From: Gimesia algae
Lineage (GTDB): Bacteria > Planctomycetota > Planctomycetia > Planctomycetales > Planctomycetaceae
Direction: 5' to 3'
NCBI RefSeq assembly: GCF_007746795.1
Contig: NZ_CP036343.1
Coordinates: forward strand, 2,407,369-2,471,368
Length of the DNA: 64,000 bases
The notes under the pieces were generated by a model that did not search any database, had not been told where the DNA came from, and worked only from the letters and a program-made list of their open reading frames with translations. Numbering within the stretch: position 1 is the stretch's first letter; every line of letters starts with the position of its first letter. Position numbers and translations under genes: made by a program. Below are positions 1-7,642 of this stretch, in pieces.

Positions 1-496
1 TTTTCGTGAGATTGCCACTCCCCATACCACCACGAGCCTGACGACAGCGAACAAAGAACCAGTGGGCTCTTTCAACAGGGTTTGTTGGCTCTTCAGACTC
101 ACACACATCCTTAAACTCTTCCCTGCTATAGGGAGTTAATTCACAAAGACGCTGAAACACTTCAAAAGTAGAAGAATCCCGAATCACTTGGAAGAAATTT
201 GTGATACGACCGTCGAGGTCGTTAAAATATTCGACTTCACTTGGATGCTTTTTCAGAAGGACGTTAGCCATTCCACTAAAGGGCTCAATATATACCCTGT
301 GATCGGGCATCTGTTCGATGATCCATTTCGCTAGGTAGTATTTCCCACCGATCCACGCAATTGGTGGTTTTGGCCCCTTAGGATCATGCCAAGTTTCCAT
401 AGTCTGATTCATTACTAATTCGCTGTAGTTTTTGGGGATGATAAAAATCATTTCAATGATTTCTGTTTTTCTACGATATGATTTACTTCGATCCAT
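1..496 (-). CDS. D12-class N6-adenine DNA methyltransferase, N-terminal part (cut by window edge)
   Basis: Reading the minus strand down to base 1 gives an uninterrupted frame with the hallmarks of a D12 (Dam-like) adenine-N6 methyltransferase. WIGGK followed by YYLAKWI matches the family N-terminus, EPFSGMANVLLKK matches the SAM-binding EPFxGxG segment, and YFNDLDGRITNFFQVI matches the FNDLN-type segment. The catalytic DPPY motif would lie beyond the left edge. The ATG at 496 lies just after an in-frame stop of the upstream gene and has a purine-rich stretch before it. Inner ATGs at 451 and 412 are possible because conserved sequence starts only about 37 residues in. It is the last visible gene of a minus-strand run with replication-type genes, as is common for orphan methylases of phages and integrative elements. 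Confidence 0.8.
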   Translation of the reverse strand, partial: MDRSKSYRRKTEIIEMIFIIPKNYSELVMNQTMETWHDPKGPKPPIAWIGGKYYLAKWIIEQMPDHRVYIEPFSGMANVLLKKHPSEVEYFNDLDGRITNFFQVIRDSSTFEVFQRLCELTPYSREEFKDVCESEEPTNPVERAHWFFVRCRQARGGMGSGNLTK

Positions 497-541
497 CTTT
501 GGTGTCTCATTCCCAATTAGATCTTGATCAAATTTGTAACC

Positions 542-1012
542 TTAATGAGTTTTGTCATTTTCCAGATTTAGCCATTCATGATGCGGAACGTTTTTTCCGT
601 GGACAAAAAGTAGGCCGGTAAAACAGAAACCACGTGTCAGGTACTTGAAGTGTTTCCGCTGCTTTGAAGACAGAGAACGTTCGCCAGGACCCAAACTCCA
701 ATTACTTGTCTTTCGCATCGGACTCCTTCCAAAAATAGATTTGGCTCTCTTGCACCATTCTGCCTGATATCTTCGAAGACGAGAAAAGAACTGTGGATTG
801 AGTTTCTCACACGTAATCGTGACGATCGGATTCGAATAGAGATATGTTGGTCTCTCAGAATTCAGCATTCCCATTGTCCGATCGCAAACTTCCTGATTTA
901 GATTATCAATATCTGGTTCGTGCTTTCTGATGTGAACAGGACTCATCCTTGATTTTCGAGTTGGAGGAATCCTGTCATCATCAATACTCATGATTCGTGT
1001 TTGATGTGCCAT
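542..1012 (-). CDS. Hypothetical basic protein of the integrative module
   Basis: This 156-residue ORF is not a family I recognise. The protein is hydrophilic and rich in Arg, Lys and Ser, with no signal peptide, membrane segment or Cys cluster. The middle (about residues 50-95) looks foldable, with several aromatics. It sits between the ribbon-helix-helix candidate (4 bases after its stop) and the adenine methylase, all on the minus strand, so it is probably a co-transcribed accessory gene of the same mobile module. No strong Shine-Dalgarno is visible before the ATG at 1012, so it may rely on coupling to the gene upstream. A nucleic-acid-binding role would fit its charge but is only a guess. 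Confidence 0.5.
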   Translation of the reverse strand: MAHQTRIMSIDDDRIPPTRKSRMSPVHIRKHEPDIDNLNQEVCDRTMGMLNSERPTYLYSNPIVTITCEKLNPQFFSRLRRYQAEWCKRAKSIFGRSPMRKTSNWSLGPGERSLSSKQRKHFKYLTRGFCFTGLLFVHGKNVPHHEWLNLENDKTH

Positions 1013-1016
1013 TTTG

Positions 1017-1241
1017 TCAATCTTTCTTCTTCAAGCAGGTAGATTTAGTTATCGGCTTTGAATTCTTCAGGAGAAGTTCCACGAATGTTGACCAAGAGAT
1101 TCCTGATAGATAAGCTTGGGCTTTAGCGTGATTGAAGGTGCTTTCCGGGACAGAAACATGGACTATTCGACAGCCGGAGACTGCATGGCCCTCTTTTGTT
1201 CGATTAGATCCAGTTTGCTTCACCGTTGGTTGGGTTGTCAT
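1017..1241 (-). CDS. Small ribbon-helix-helix-like DNA-binding protein
   Basis: A 74-residue protein. After a charged N-terminus it shows RIVHVSVPESTFNHAKAQA followed by YLSGISWSTFVELLLKN. This is the pattern of an Arc/CopG fold: a short beta strand with alternating residues (HVSVP), helix A, a turn with G-I-S, and helix B. Such proteins are usual as autoregulators or relaxosome/partition accessories in plasmids and integrative elements. GGAG lies 7 bases before the ATG at 1241, supporting the start. It precedes the 156-aa hypothetical gene by 4 bases and follows the primase gene, consistent with one operon. The fold assignment rests on pattern alone; a random helical protein cannot be excluded. 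Confidence 0.5.
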   Translation of the reverse strand: MTTQPTVKQTGSNRTKEGHAVSGCRIVHVSVPESTFNHAKAQAYLSGISWSTFVELLLKNSKPITKSTCLKKKD

Positions 1242-1280
1242 TTTGATTCTCCAATTAGACTGGGATGATTTATTTGATTA

Positions 1281-2219
1281 CTATTTCCTATTCTTACCGA
1301 TTTTCCAGCGAAAGAATGTACCGCCCTGGGCGAGAATCGCTCGCTGGACGGTCGCCTGACCGTAGGTTGTGCCATCGGCAAAGTGTGATTGATCCCATTT
1401 GTCCCGAAATAATTTGCTTTTGCGAAAGAGACGATCTATCTGACAGGGATTGGGACCACACCAAAACGCCAGGATACGACAGAGCCCAAGGTCGGCCTCA
1501 CTATGATTATTCTGGTGGTGTGACAAGCATCCTAACATGAGGTCTCGAAACTTTGTTCCGTTCCTTGCAGAGACTGCCGACTTTATAATTTGTGAATCAG
1601 GAGTGGTTAGAAGATTCGTAGGCTGGTAATTTATCGCAGAAATCTGAGACCCAGCGACAGGAAAATGCTCTGCGTGGACTTTCAGGATCTGTTCTGTGCG
1701 GTCAACGGGCTCAGGTTGGTTTCCTATTTGATCCCCTGTGATAGTAAAAAATCGACCAGAACTATAAATCTCAATTCCAGGAGAGGATTTTCTTCTACCC
1801 AGGACTTTCTTTGAGGATCTCAGGATGCACTTGACTCCTGTACCCGAAGGCGAGACCTCTGTGTAGGAATCAAGCTCGTCAACGAGCAACTGAGCCCACG
1901 GAGTCATGCCACCGGAATTCATGTCGAAACAATTATCCAGATCAATCCCGACGAATGGATCATCGTGCGTAAACACAAATCCAATTCCGTCCAAGTTGGA
2001 ATCGCTTTCTTCGAAACAGGTAATTGCAGAGCCAAGATCTGACCAGGAAGACGGCGAAGTTACCTTGGCAGGTTTCCCAGTATTGGGGGAGATTGGCACC
2101 TTGCACCAACGGTGCTGGTTCCCGCTACTTGGTCTGGCGTATCGCCAGCAGACCCATTGGTCATGTTCCGCTAAGCGATTAGGAATAGCGGAGAGGTTTG
2201 TTTGTATGACAGGTCTCAT
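1281..2219 (-). CDS. NrS-1-like primase-polymerase without helicase part
   Basis: 312 residues. The N-terminus (IPNRLAEHDQWVCWRY, then KVPISPNTGKPAKVTSPSSW) is typical of the archaeo-eukaryotic-type primase-polymerases of phages and integrative elements related to phage NrS-1 polymerase. The catalytic hDhD motif is GIDLDNC with Asp93 and Asp95. SPSGTGVK (about 122-129) and GIEIYSSGRFFTITGD (about 148-163) match the later conserved motifs. The C-terminal part around CRILAFWCGPNPCQIDRLFRKS fits the helix-bundle domain found in these polymerases. The protein would make primers or copy DNA at an element's own origin. It is much shorter than fused primase-helicases; the ATPase appears to be the separate gene at 2763-5084. 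AGGAG lies about 11 bases before the ATG. Confidence 0.75.
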   Translation of the reverse strand: MRPVIQTNLSAIPNRLAEHDQWVCWRYARPSSGNQHRWCKVPISPNTGKPAKVTSPSSWSDLGSAITCFEESDSNLDGIGFVFTHDDPFVGIDLDNCFDMNSGGMTPWAQLLVDELDSYTEVSPSGTGVKCILRSSKKVLGRRKSSPGIEIYSSGRFFTITGDQIGNQPEPVDRTEQILKVHAEHFPVAGSQISAINYQPTNLLTTPDSQIIKSAVSARNGTKFRDLMLGCLSHHQNNHSEADLGLCRILAFWCGPNPCQIDRLFRKSKLFRDKWDQSHFADGTTYGQATVQRAILAQGGTFFRWKIGKNRK

Positions 2220-2372
2220 TGAGTATTTACTCCTAAAAATTGATCTGATGTTTTAGAATGTACCGGCAGGTTGTAGATTTATCTTGTCGAGACAGATTGA
2301 ACATTGCACCAAAGTCATCTTTCTTTCCGTTTCAGTTTTCATGGTTCGCATAAAACTTATGTGGTACAACAC

Positions 2373-2422
2373 CTGTGATTTAATATGTGTTTTATAACTG
2401 TGACTTATTCCTGTGAGTTAAT
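2373..2422 (+). repeat. Three iteron-like 12-bp direct repeats
   Basis: CTGTGATTTAAT, CTGTGACTTATT and CTGTGAGTTAAT start at 2373, 2398 and 2411, with 25- and 13-base spacing. They differ only at the seventh and eleventh positions. They lie about 150-200 bases upstream of the primase start codon. Iterons for a replication initiator, or operators for the small RHH-like protein, are plausible roles. Confidence 0.45.
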
Positions 2423-2638
2423 TATGTTTTCATGGTTCTAGTTCTTCTGGTTCTATCTCTAATTCTTTTATTTAAACTATTTCATTCATAGATTTGGAAA
2501 AGTGAAACTTTTCCGCACAGTGACTAAGCACCGGCACCGCACTCCTGAAAGATGATGCTAAGCATGCGGTTGATTCATTAGCTTTCAATACTACGTCCCA
2601 ATCGAATCATTCACTTGCTTGTGCTAAACGCATAAAAT

Positions 2639-2670
2639 AAGCCCTATGCACAATTCAGCGCACAGGGCTT
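2639..2670 (-). terminator. Hairpin terminator after the DUF927-like gene
   Basis: AAGCCCTRTGC pairs with GCRCAGGGCTT across a 10-base loop (11-bp stem with one mismatch). On the minus strand it is followed by ATTTTAT, so it can end the transcript of the ATPase gene, whose stop lies at 2763. The plus-strand side also has a short T run, so it may work in both directions. Confidence 0.6.
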
Positions 2671-2762
2671 GAGAATTTTTGTCACTTCAACTTAATGACT
2701 TTAGAGCTAGATTATCCTTTCGTTTTCATCATTTGAATAACTGTGTTTATTCAATTCTATAT

Positions 2763-5084
2763 TCATGCCAAAAGCCCATGCTCATCCATATCATCATGTC
2801 CAGGGATGGGCGGCGTTTGAGGAGGATAAGGTTTGCTTTGATTCGAACTCCCATCTTTTCCTGACATATCGCCATCTTCTGGTGGATCAGGAGTTATCAA
2901 GTTTTGGCGATCTTCCTCTGTTAAATGTGGGTTTAGCAATTGATCCGCCTGATAATTTGCAAGACGTTCTCGAAACTTTTGGATTCTTCCATTACGTTGT
3001 TTCTCGCGTTCTTGTTGTCGTTGAACCGCTGACATCTCGTTATAGTACTCAACGTCAAAAGTTCCCCATGCCAGGTGAGGCTCGAACAACCGAAATGCAT
3101 GTATTCGCCAGACACCCATCGTGACAGACCCCACGCGGACTGTGCATGTATTCCGATCCTTATCCTTCGTAGCAATCCAATTCTCTGCAGCAAGATTCTT
3201 CCCGAAGGATTTTTTGTTTGGTAGAATCGATGTACCAGACCTATTTGCTATGCTGTTAGCTGCTGCTAGGGCTGCTTCGGGAATTAAATCAATACATTCA
3301 TTTTTCAAAGTTCCAATTCTAGATCCATGTGGACGATAAACGGTTTTCGTGACCCATTCAGTTTCAACACCTGCCCCATCATCACTCTCAATTTCTTGTT
3401 CAACTTGTGTTTCCTGAATAGTATATCCCAACAGTTGCAGTGGTATGGCCTCGTCCTGGTCTACATAATATTCAATGTCTTCTACTTCAATATGGCAATT
3501 AAGTGATGACATAGATGACTTTAGTAAATGACTGAAGGCTTCCGTTGGACAGTCTTCTAGAGATTCCAGGTATGCTCGATCCAACATCGCATCGACTGCC
3601 TCACGCATTGCAGTTGCATGTTCATTAAACTCTTCGTTTGAGATTACCTCAAGATCATAGGCAAACGTGAGAAACGCTCCCATTCCAGACAGGATGTCAT
3701 TTGCGGCGTCCGGTAAACGACGATGTAACTTATCGTTCATTTTTAGACCATGCCCTGGATCATTGAGATACTCTTGTAACATGTCATTATCTTTTGCCGA
3801 CCAGGCAAGAAACGCGGCCATTGATTTTGTGAAGGTTCCATCCGCTGCTAGCTGCTGAATATCAGAGAATCTATTTGGACGAGACCCTTGGATCGCCTCT
3901 TCAAAACAAGATTGATCAATTTGTACGTTAACAGTTCTCCGCTTTAGTGATTCGAGACCCGATGGGAACTGTTCTCCAGTAACAATAATCAATCCCAACG
4001 GACGATCATTTGGCCTGAGTGACCCATCCTGAGCAGCACGCTCTTTACCATTAGCATTCACAATTGAGCGGATAACATTATCGGCTTTTTGGACCATAGG
4101 CGAGCTTTGGCGTGAGCCAGGTGGCTCTATAAAGTCATCGACCACAACTGGCACATTTCCACTTGCCGAGAAACGGGCACGAAGCGCGTTTTCTGTGGAC
4201 TTGAAACTTGCTAGATCAGATTCTTGTGGATCCTTGACAAAGAATGACAGAAGCAACATCGCAAAGGCTGTTTTAAGAGAACCAGTCTCGCCGTATAGGA
4301 ACAGTGCAAAACGTGGATTTCGAAGAGCTGCAAAAAATACAGCAGCTACCGTAATATAAGTTACATTTGCATCTCCTAGTTTGAGTAGAGAGAGGGTATT
4401 TTTAACAGCCTTCTGAATTTCTTTTTTGGATTTTGGCTCATCAAATTTATACTTGGAGAATTGTTCCGGTAGTTCAACATAAATTTCTTCAATAGAGATG
4501 TCTCTATCGACCAAAATCGGAACATCGGAACATGCCTCATCAATGTCAGTCAGGGCAAAGATTTGCGAAGTTCCGATATTGCTATCACATGTGACTCCAG
4601 AAACATCCATTTCGGAACAAATTATCCCCCCTGCATGAGCAAATATTGGTTTTCCTTTCCAGCGAAACCACCCCAACTGTGTCAACACTGCGACGTGTTT
4701 CGCTTTTTTAATGTCGAGCATTAACATTTCACGGAGTTTATGAAAAGCACGATGAATGGAAGCTAGAGAGAATCCAGGTGGGGCAATATTCAGAAACGAT
4801 TTTTCGTCGTTGAGATCCGTATGACTAACGCGCACCACTACTGGTCCCCTACCAGTACGAAATCTAAGTTCATATAAGACATCCACCCCACGATTATTGA
4901 TTTTGAAGAAAATTTTCGAAATACTAATAGCATGGCTGGCAAGAGGCCTGTATACAGGCTTGCCATTTTTCACGGCGACCTCTTCAAAAGTTCCTTCTTC
5001 AGTACGATGGAATTCACGAAGATCATATACGAATTGTTTTTGATCTGTATTTTCATTCTCACTATTTTTTTTATTATGCGACAT
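2763..5084 (-). CDS. DUF927-like replication ATPase of an integrative element
   Basis: 773 residues from the chosen start. The central ATPase has Walker A GETGSLKT (about residues 264-271), Walker B VPVVVDDF (about 310-317) and an ITGEQFPSG-like segment after it, the layout of DUF927/D5-type helicase-like ATPases in integrative elements and phages. The N-terminal 200 residues contain Cys and His but no clear zinc motif. The C-terminal 250 residues include KNECIDLIPEAAL and a Pro-rich tail. It probably unwinds DNA or loads the replisome together with the primase-polymerase encoded next. GGAGT lies 6 bases before the ATG at 5084, so I chose this over the longer frame beginning at 5132. The assignment to DUF927 is by motif, not by search. 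Confidence 0.65.
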   Translation of the reverse strand: MSHNKKNSENENTDQKQFVYDLREFHRTEEGTFEEVAVKNGKPVYRPLASHAISISKIFFKINNRGVDVLYELRFRTGRGPVVVRVSHTDLNDEKSFLNIAPPGFSLASIHRAFHKLREMLMLDIKKAKHVAVLTQLGWFRWKGKPIFAHAGGIICSEMDVSGVTCDSNIGTSQIFALTDIDEACSDVPILVDRDISIEEIYVELPEQFSKYKFDEPKSKKEIQKAVKNTLSLLKLGDANVTYITVAAVFFAALRNPRFALFLYGETGSLKTAFAMLLLSFFVKDPQESDLASFKSTENALRARFSASGNVPVVVDDFIEPPGSRQSSPMVQKADNVIRSIVNANGKERAAQDGSLRPNDRPLGLIIVTGEQFPSGLESLKRRTVNVQIDQSCFEEAIQGSRPNRFSDIQQLAADGTFTKSMAAFLAWSAKDNDMLQEYLNDPGHGLKMNDKLHRRLPDAANDILSGMGAFLTFAYDLEVISNEEFNEHATAMREAVDAMLDRAYLESLEDCPTEAFSHLLKSSMSSLNCHIEVEDIEYYVDQDEAIPLQLLGYTIQETQVEQEIESDDGAGVETEWVTKTVYRPHGSRIGTLKNECIDLIPEAALAAANSIANRSGTSILPNKKSFGKNLAAENWIATKDKDRNTCTVRVGSVTMGVWRIHAFRLFEPHLAWGTFDVEYYNEMSAVQRQQEREKQRNGRIQKFRERLANYQADQLLNPHLTEEDRQNLITPDPPEDGDMSGKDGSSNQSKPYPPQTPPIPGHDDMDEHGLLA

Positions 5085-5168
5085 GATATAACTCCATTTT
5101 AGTATTGTTTTTAGAAACGCTACTTCTGACATAATTCCAGAAGTAGCATAGATTTCTGATCAATTAAC

Positions 5169-5474
5169 TCAGTGATTTACAGACATGCGATTCAATGAAG
5201 ATTTAAGTTCATCTGATGTATAAGTCACTGTCCGCCCAACAAGAGTGTGGGGTAACTTAAGCCGAAGCCTTGCATCGCGAAGCACGTGTGGCTTGACGCC
5301 GATACAAATCGCTGCCGATTTCTCTTCCAGTGCAACTTGACCAAGTGGCCAACCAGGAAATCCATCGACGGACCTCAAAACATCTTCAATCAAAGGACGA
5401 AGTGTTTCGACAGGAATTGAGAGTAGGTAAGCCGTTTCCGTGGAAACGCTTGGTGAGGTGTCTAAGTTAGTCAT
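5169..5474 (-). CDS. Excisionase-like MerR/HTH_17 DNA-binding protein
   Basis: 101 residues. The second half (LEEKSAAICIGVKPHVLRD, then ARLRLKLPHTLVGRTVTYTSDELKSSL) follows the winged helix-turn-helix pattern of excisionase/AlpA-type proteins: helix-turn-helix, an LPH/VGRxVTY wing, and a final helix that usually contacts DNA. Such proteins direct excision or regulate an element's genes. AAGG lies 7 bases before the ATG at 5474. It is the first gene of the minus-strand module and lies next to the 21-bp tandem repeat at 5650-5691, a possible binding site. The matching integrase is not in this window and could lie beyond the left edge. Confidence 0.6.
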   Translation of the reverse strand: MTNLDTSPSVSTETAYLLSIPVETLRPLIEDVLRSVDGFPGWPLGQVALEEKSAAICIGVKPHVLRDARLRLKLPHTLVGRTVTYTSDELKSSLNRMSVNH

Positions 5475-6221
5475 ACTGTAACCTTTTTCACAAAGGATGA
5501 TCAGCAGACATTACTGGAATGAAGCGATTCAACAGTAGAAAGCGCATACCGCAAGACTGCCGATCAAAACGATCGAAAATCTCGCGGAGTACTGTCGGGG
5601 TCCAGGACAAGCGGCGAGGATGAGCGTCACTATGCTCTCAAATATCAATAACCAATTAAATAATTACTACAACCAATTAAATAATTGCTATTTCCTTTAA
5701 ATAGACTCTGATTTTGCGCACCAATCAGAGAGATATCGAAATCTCGGCAATCATTACCGGCTTACTAGTCTAGTGGATAAAAATTAGTCGGTCAAGGTAA
5801 AGAAATACTATTAATATCAAACTTTTCTAGTAAGAATGAAACAGATAATCTGACTCGATCGAATCAGGTCTTACACTATTGAATCAGTAGAATTGCATCG
5901 GGTCGTACTTCGGATTAAATCGTGTCCTGAATACATATCAAAACTTATAGTTCACTAAATCACGCATTTCTAGAGTTTACTGAAACTTCGACACCTGCTT
6001 GATTACCTTTTCTAGCTTACACTTTCAAATGAATTTATGACTATCGTTTTTTAACAAAGAGCTCACAAAGTTTGATAAATTCACATAGGCAAAGCATTGG
6101 TATAATCATCTAATCTACTATTACTGGTGAAAATAATGCAACGACTGCCGTACTGTGGGAGCATTCAATTGCGCACGACCAAGAGATCAAGTGAATAGCT
6201 GGGAATCTAGTCCCGATCACT
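5475..6221. other. AT-rich non-coding stretch
   Basis: About 750 bases without a credible gene. It holds the tandem 21-bp repeat at 5650-5691 and a short CTTACTAG/CTAGTAAG inverted pair near 5761 and 5830. It probably contains the promoter for the excisionase-like gene and may contain the right end of the element. I did not find a tRNA or a clear attachment core. Confidence 0.4.
5650..5691 (+). repeat. Two tandem 21-bp repeats
   Basis: AACCAATTAAATAATTACTAC (5650-5670) is followed directly by a copy (5671-5691) differing at 2 of 21 positions. Each copy contains CAATTA-AA-TAATT, which is nearly self-complementary. They lie about 180 bases upstream of the excisionase-like gene and are a candidate binding array for that protein or for the recombinase. 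Confidence 0.55.
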
Positions 6222-7286
6222 TTAAGCTGCTTTTTGCTCAAATGATTTTACTAGACCACCGACATGTGATACCACTTGGATTTCATCTCGCGATAATACA
6301 ACCACTTCGTCTGGAAGCTCTCGTATCGGTGGAAGATGGTCTCTTGCTGTATGCGAGCGACAGGTGTTGTAGTACGAAGTGAACCCAGAGACCAGATGAT
6401 CGAGATGCTGCTTGCCAAAAATGATAAACTTCGCCAGGCATTCTAACTTGATCGTCTCAATAAATCTCTCACATCGACCGTTCAGATTAGGTGAAGCTTT
6501 CGGAAGTGGATTTGTTTGTATGCCGGATTGCTGCAAAGTCTTGGTGAATTCCTTTGTGTATTTCCCATCTCGATCGTGAATGATCATTGTTGGTTTTGCA
6601 TCTCGTCCCCTGCTCTGTTCAATGAATTTCTGAGTCTGTTCACAAACCCAGGTTGAGTTAGGATGTTCAGTTGATTCGGTGACGATCGCTTCCCGTGTTT
6701 GTAGGCAGAGAAACACCATGACATAAAGATCACGGATGCCTTTTGTTGTCACTGATTTCACGGAAAAGAAGTCACAACCCCAAAGTGTTTCACCGTGTCT
6801 TTTCAGGAAATCAGACCATGAATCAGAGGTGCGATCAGGACCAGGTTTAATGCCCTCTTCTTTCAAAATGTTTCGCACTGTCTGTCGGCTGATTTTCTTG
6901 ATTCCGAGTTTTCTTAACTCGCCTATGATTCGGGTATAACCAAAACCAGTTTTCAGTGCGATCTCAATTACTAACTCTCGGAGTTCTCTTGGTTTTCGAC
7001 GACCACCTTTAGAGTTTTTCGTTTTAGTCCTTCCGGATTTCTCTTCTCTGATCCAACGCTTAAATGTAGCCGGACTGACGATTGAAACGAGTTCTTCGAT
7101 CGCTCGGCCGATAACTTTGCCATATCGCAACAAAGTTCGTCGTTCATCTGCAGTGGTGTGGACTTGTTTGGGAAGACGTGAACGTAGAATCCGATTCTCA
7201 TGCTTCAAGAATTCAACATATTTGGCGAGTTCACGATCAGTTGATGAGGCGATTAAAGCAAGCAGTGGGTGGAAAATCTTGGACAT
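6222..7286 (-). mobile_element. DDE (rve) integrase-core transposase, orphan
   Basis: 354 residues. An N-terminal helical region (SPATFKRWIREEKSGR, then a basic stretch) is followed by an IS3/IS481-type HTH segment (YTRIIGELRKLGIKKISRQTVRNIL) and the retroviral-integrase fold. The catalytic acids are Asp172 in WGCDFF, Asp238 in IHDRD and Glu273 in NGRCERF, with D-34-E spacing. The C-terminus (YYNTCRSHTARDHLPP) matches the usual end of such transposases. The frame is intact, so the enzyme may be active. I could not find terminal inverted repeats or a target duplication, and there is no clear Shine-Dalgarno. Transposases of this form are common as single genes in planctomycetes. Confidence 0.8.
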
Positions 7287-7642
7287 CTTGGTATAACGTA
7301 TTTTCTGCTATTTTTAGGGAGGTAACACATTAAATGTACCCCGCTGAAACGTAGAATTTAACAGATAAAAACCACTAATACCTCATTACTCAAATACCTG
7401 AGTACATGATTGAGGATAATACTCCGGTCCTCCAAACCGGTGGTCTATCTCTATGGGTACACATCCTAAAACTGTACCCAGTTTTGCCGATTTTTGCTCT
7501 TTTGTCGACTCAGGTCGCTCTTTCAAGTCCCATGATTTCTAGAATCAGCAGGCTATCCGAAAGCCATCCGAAATGCGTATTAGCTCTTCGGAACCGGGGG
7601 CTACGGAGCGGTACCTTCAATCTGAGGCAGCCTCAATTAAAC
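7287..7642. other. Non-coding gap right of the transposase
   Basis: About 355 bases with no supported gene. It contains an anticodon-arm-like stem-loop near 7425-7441 that fails as a tRNA, and two GTACCC/GGGTAC motifs near 7336, 7454 and 7474. This is the transition from AT-rich accessory DNA to the host-like region. Confidence 0.35.

Larger units (their letters stand above)
2220..2762. other. AT-rich intergenic region with iteron-like repeats
   Basis: This 540-base gap between the ATPase and primase genes has no convincing ORF. It contains three imperfect 12-bp direct repeats of form CTGTGA-n-TTA-w-T (2373-2384, 2398-2409, 2411-2422), two copies of GTTTTCATGGTTC (2335-2347 and 2426-2438), and a terminator-like hairpin at 2639-2670. 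Position before a primase gene and AT-richness suggest an origin or operator region; that is inference. Confidence 0.5.

Noticed and set aside
6100-7400. Terminal inverted repeats and target duplication of an insertion sequence around the transposase
   Set aside because: I compared TGTACC-type candidate ends near 7335 with the left flank and found no counterpart. The element borders stay undefined.
7405-7450. tRNA-like arm: CCGGT-CCTCCAA-ACCGG with D-loop-like sequence before it
   Set aside because: The loop has C instead of the invariant T at position 33, and no T-arm or acceptor stem can be drawn in the flanks. It may be a degenerate tRNA piece at an insertion edge, but it cannot be supported as a gene.
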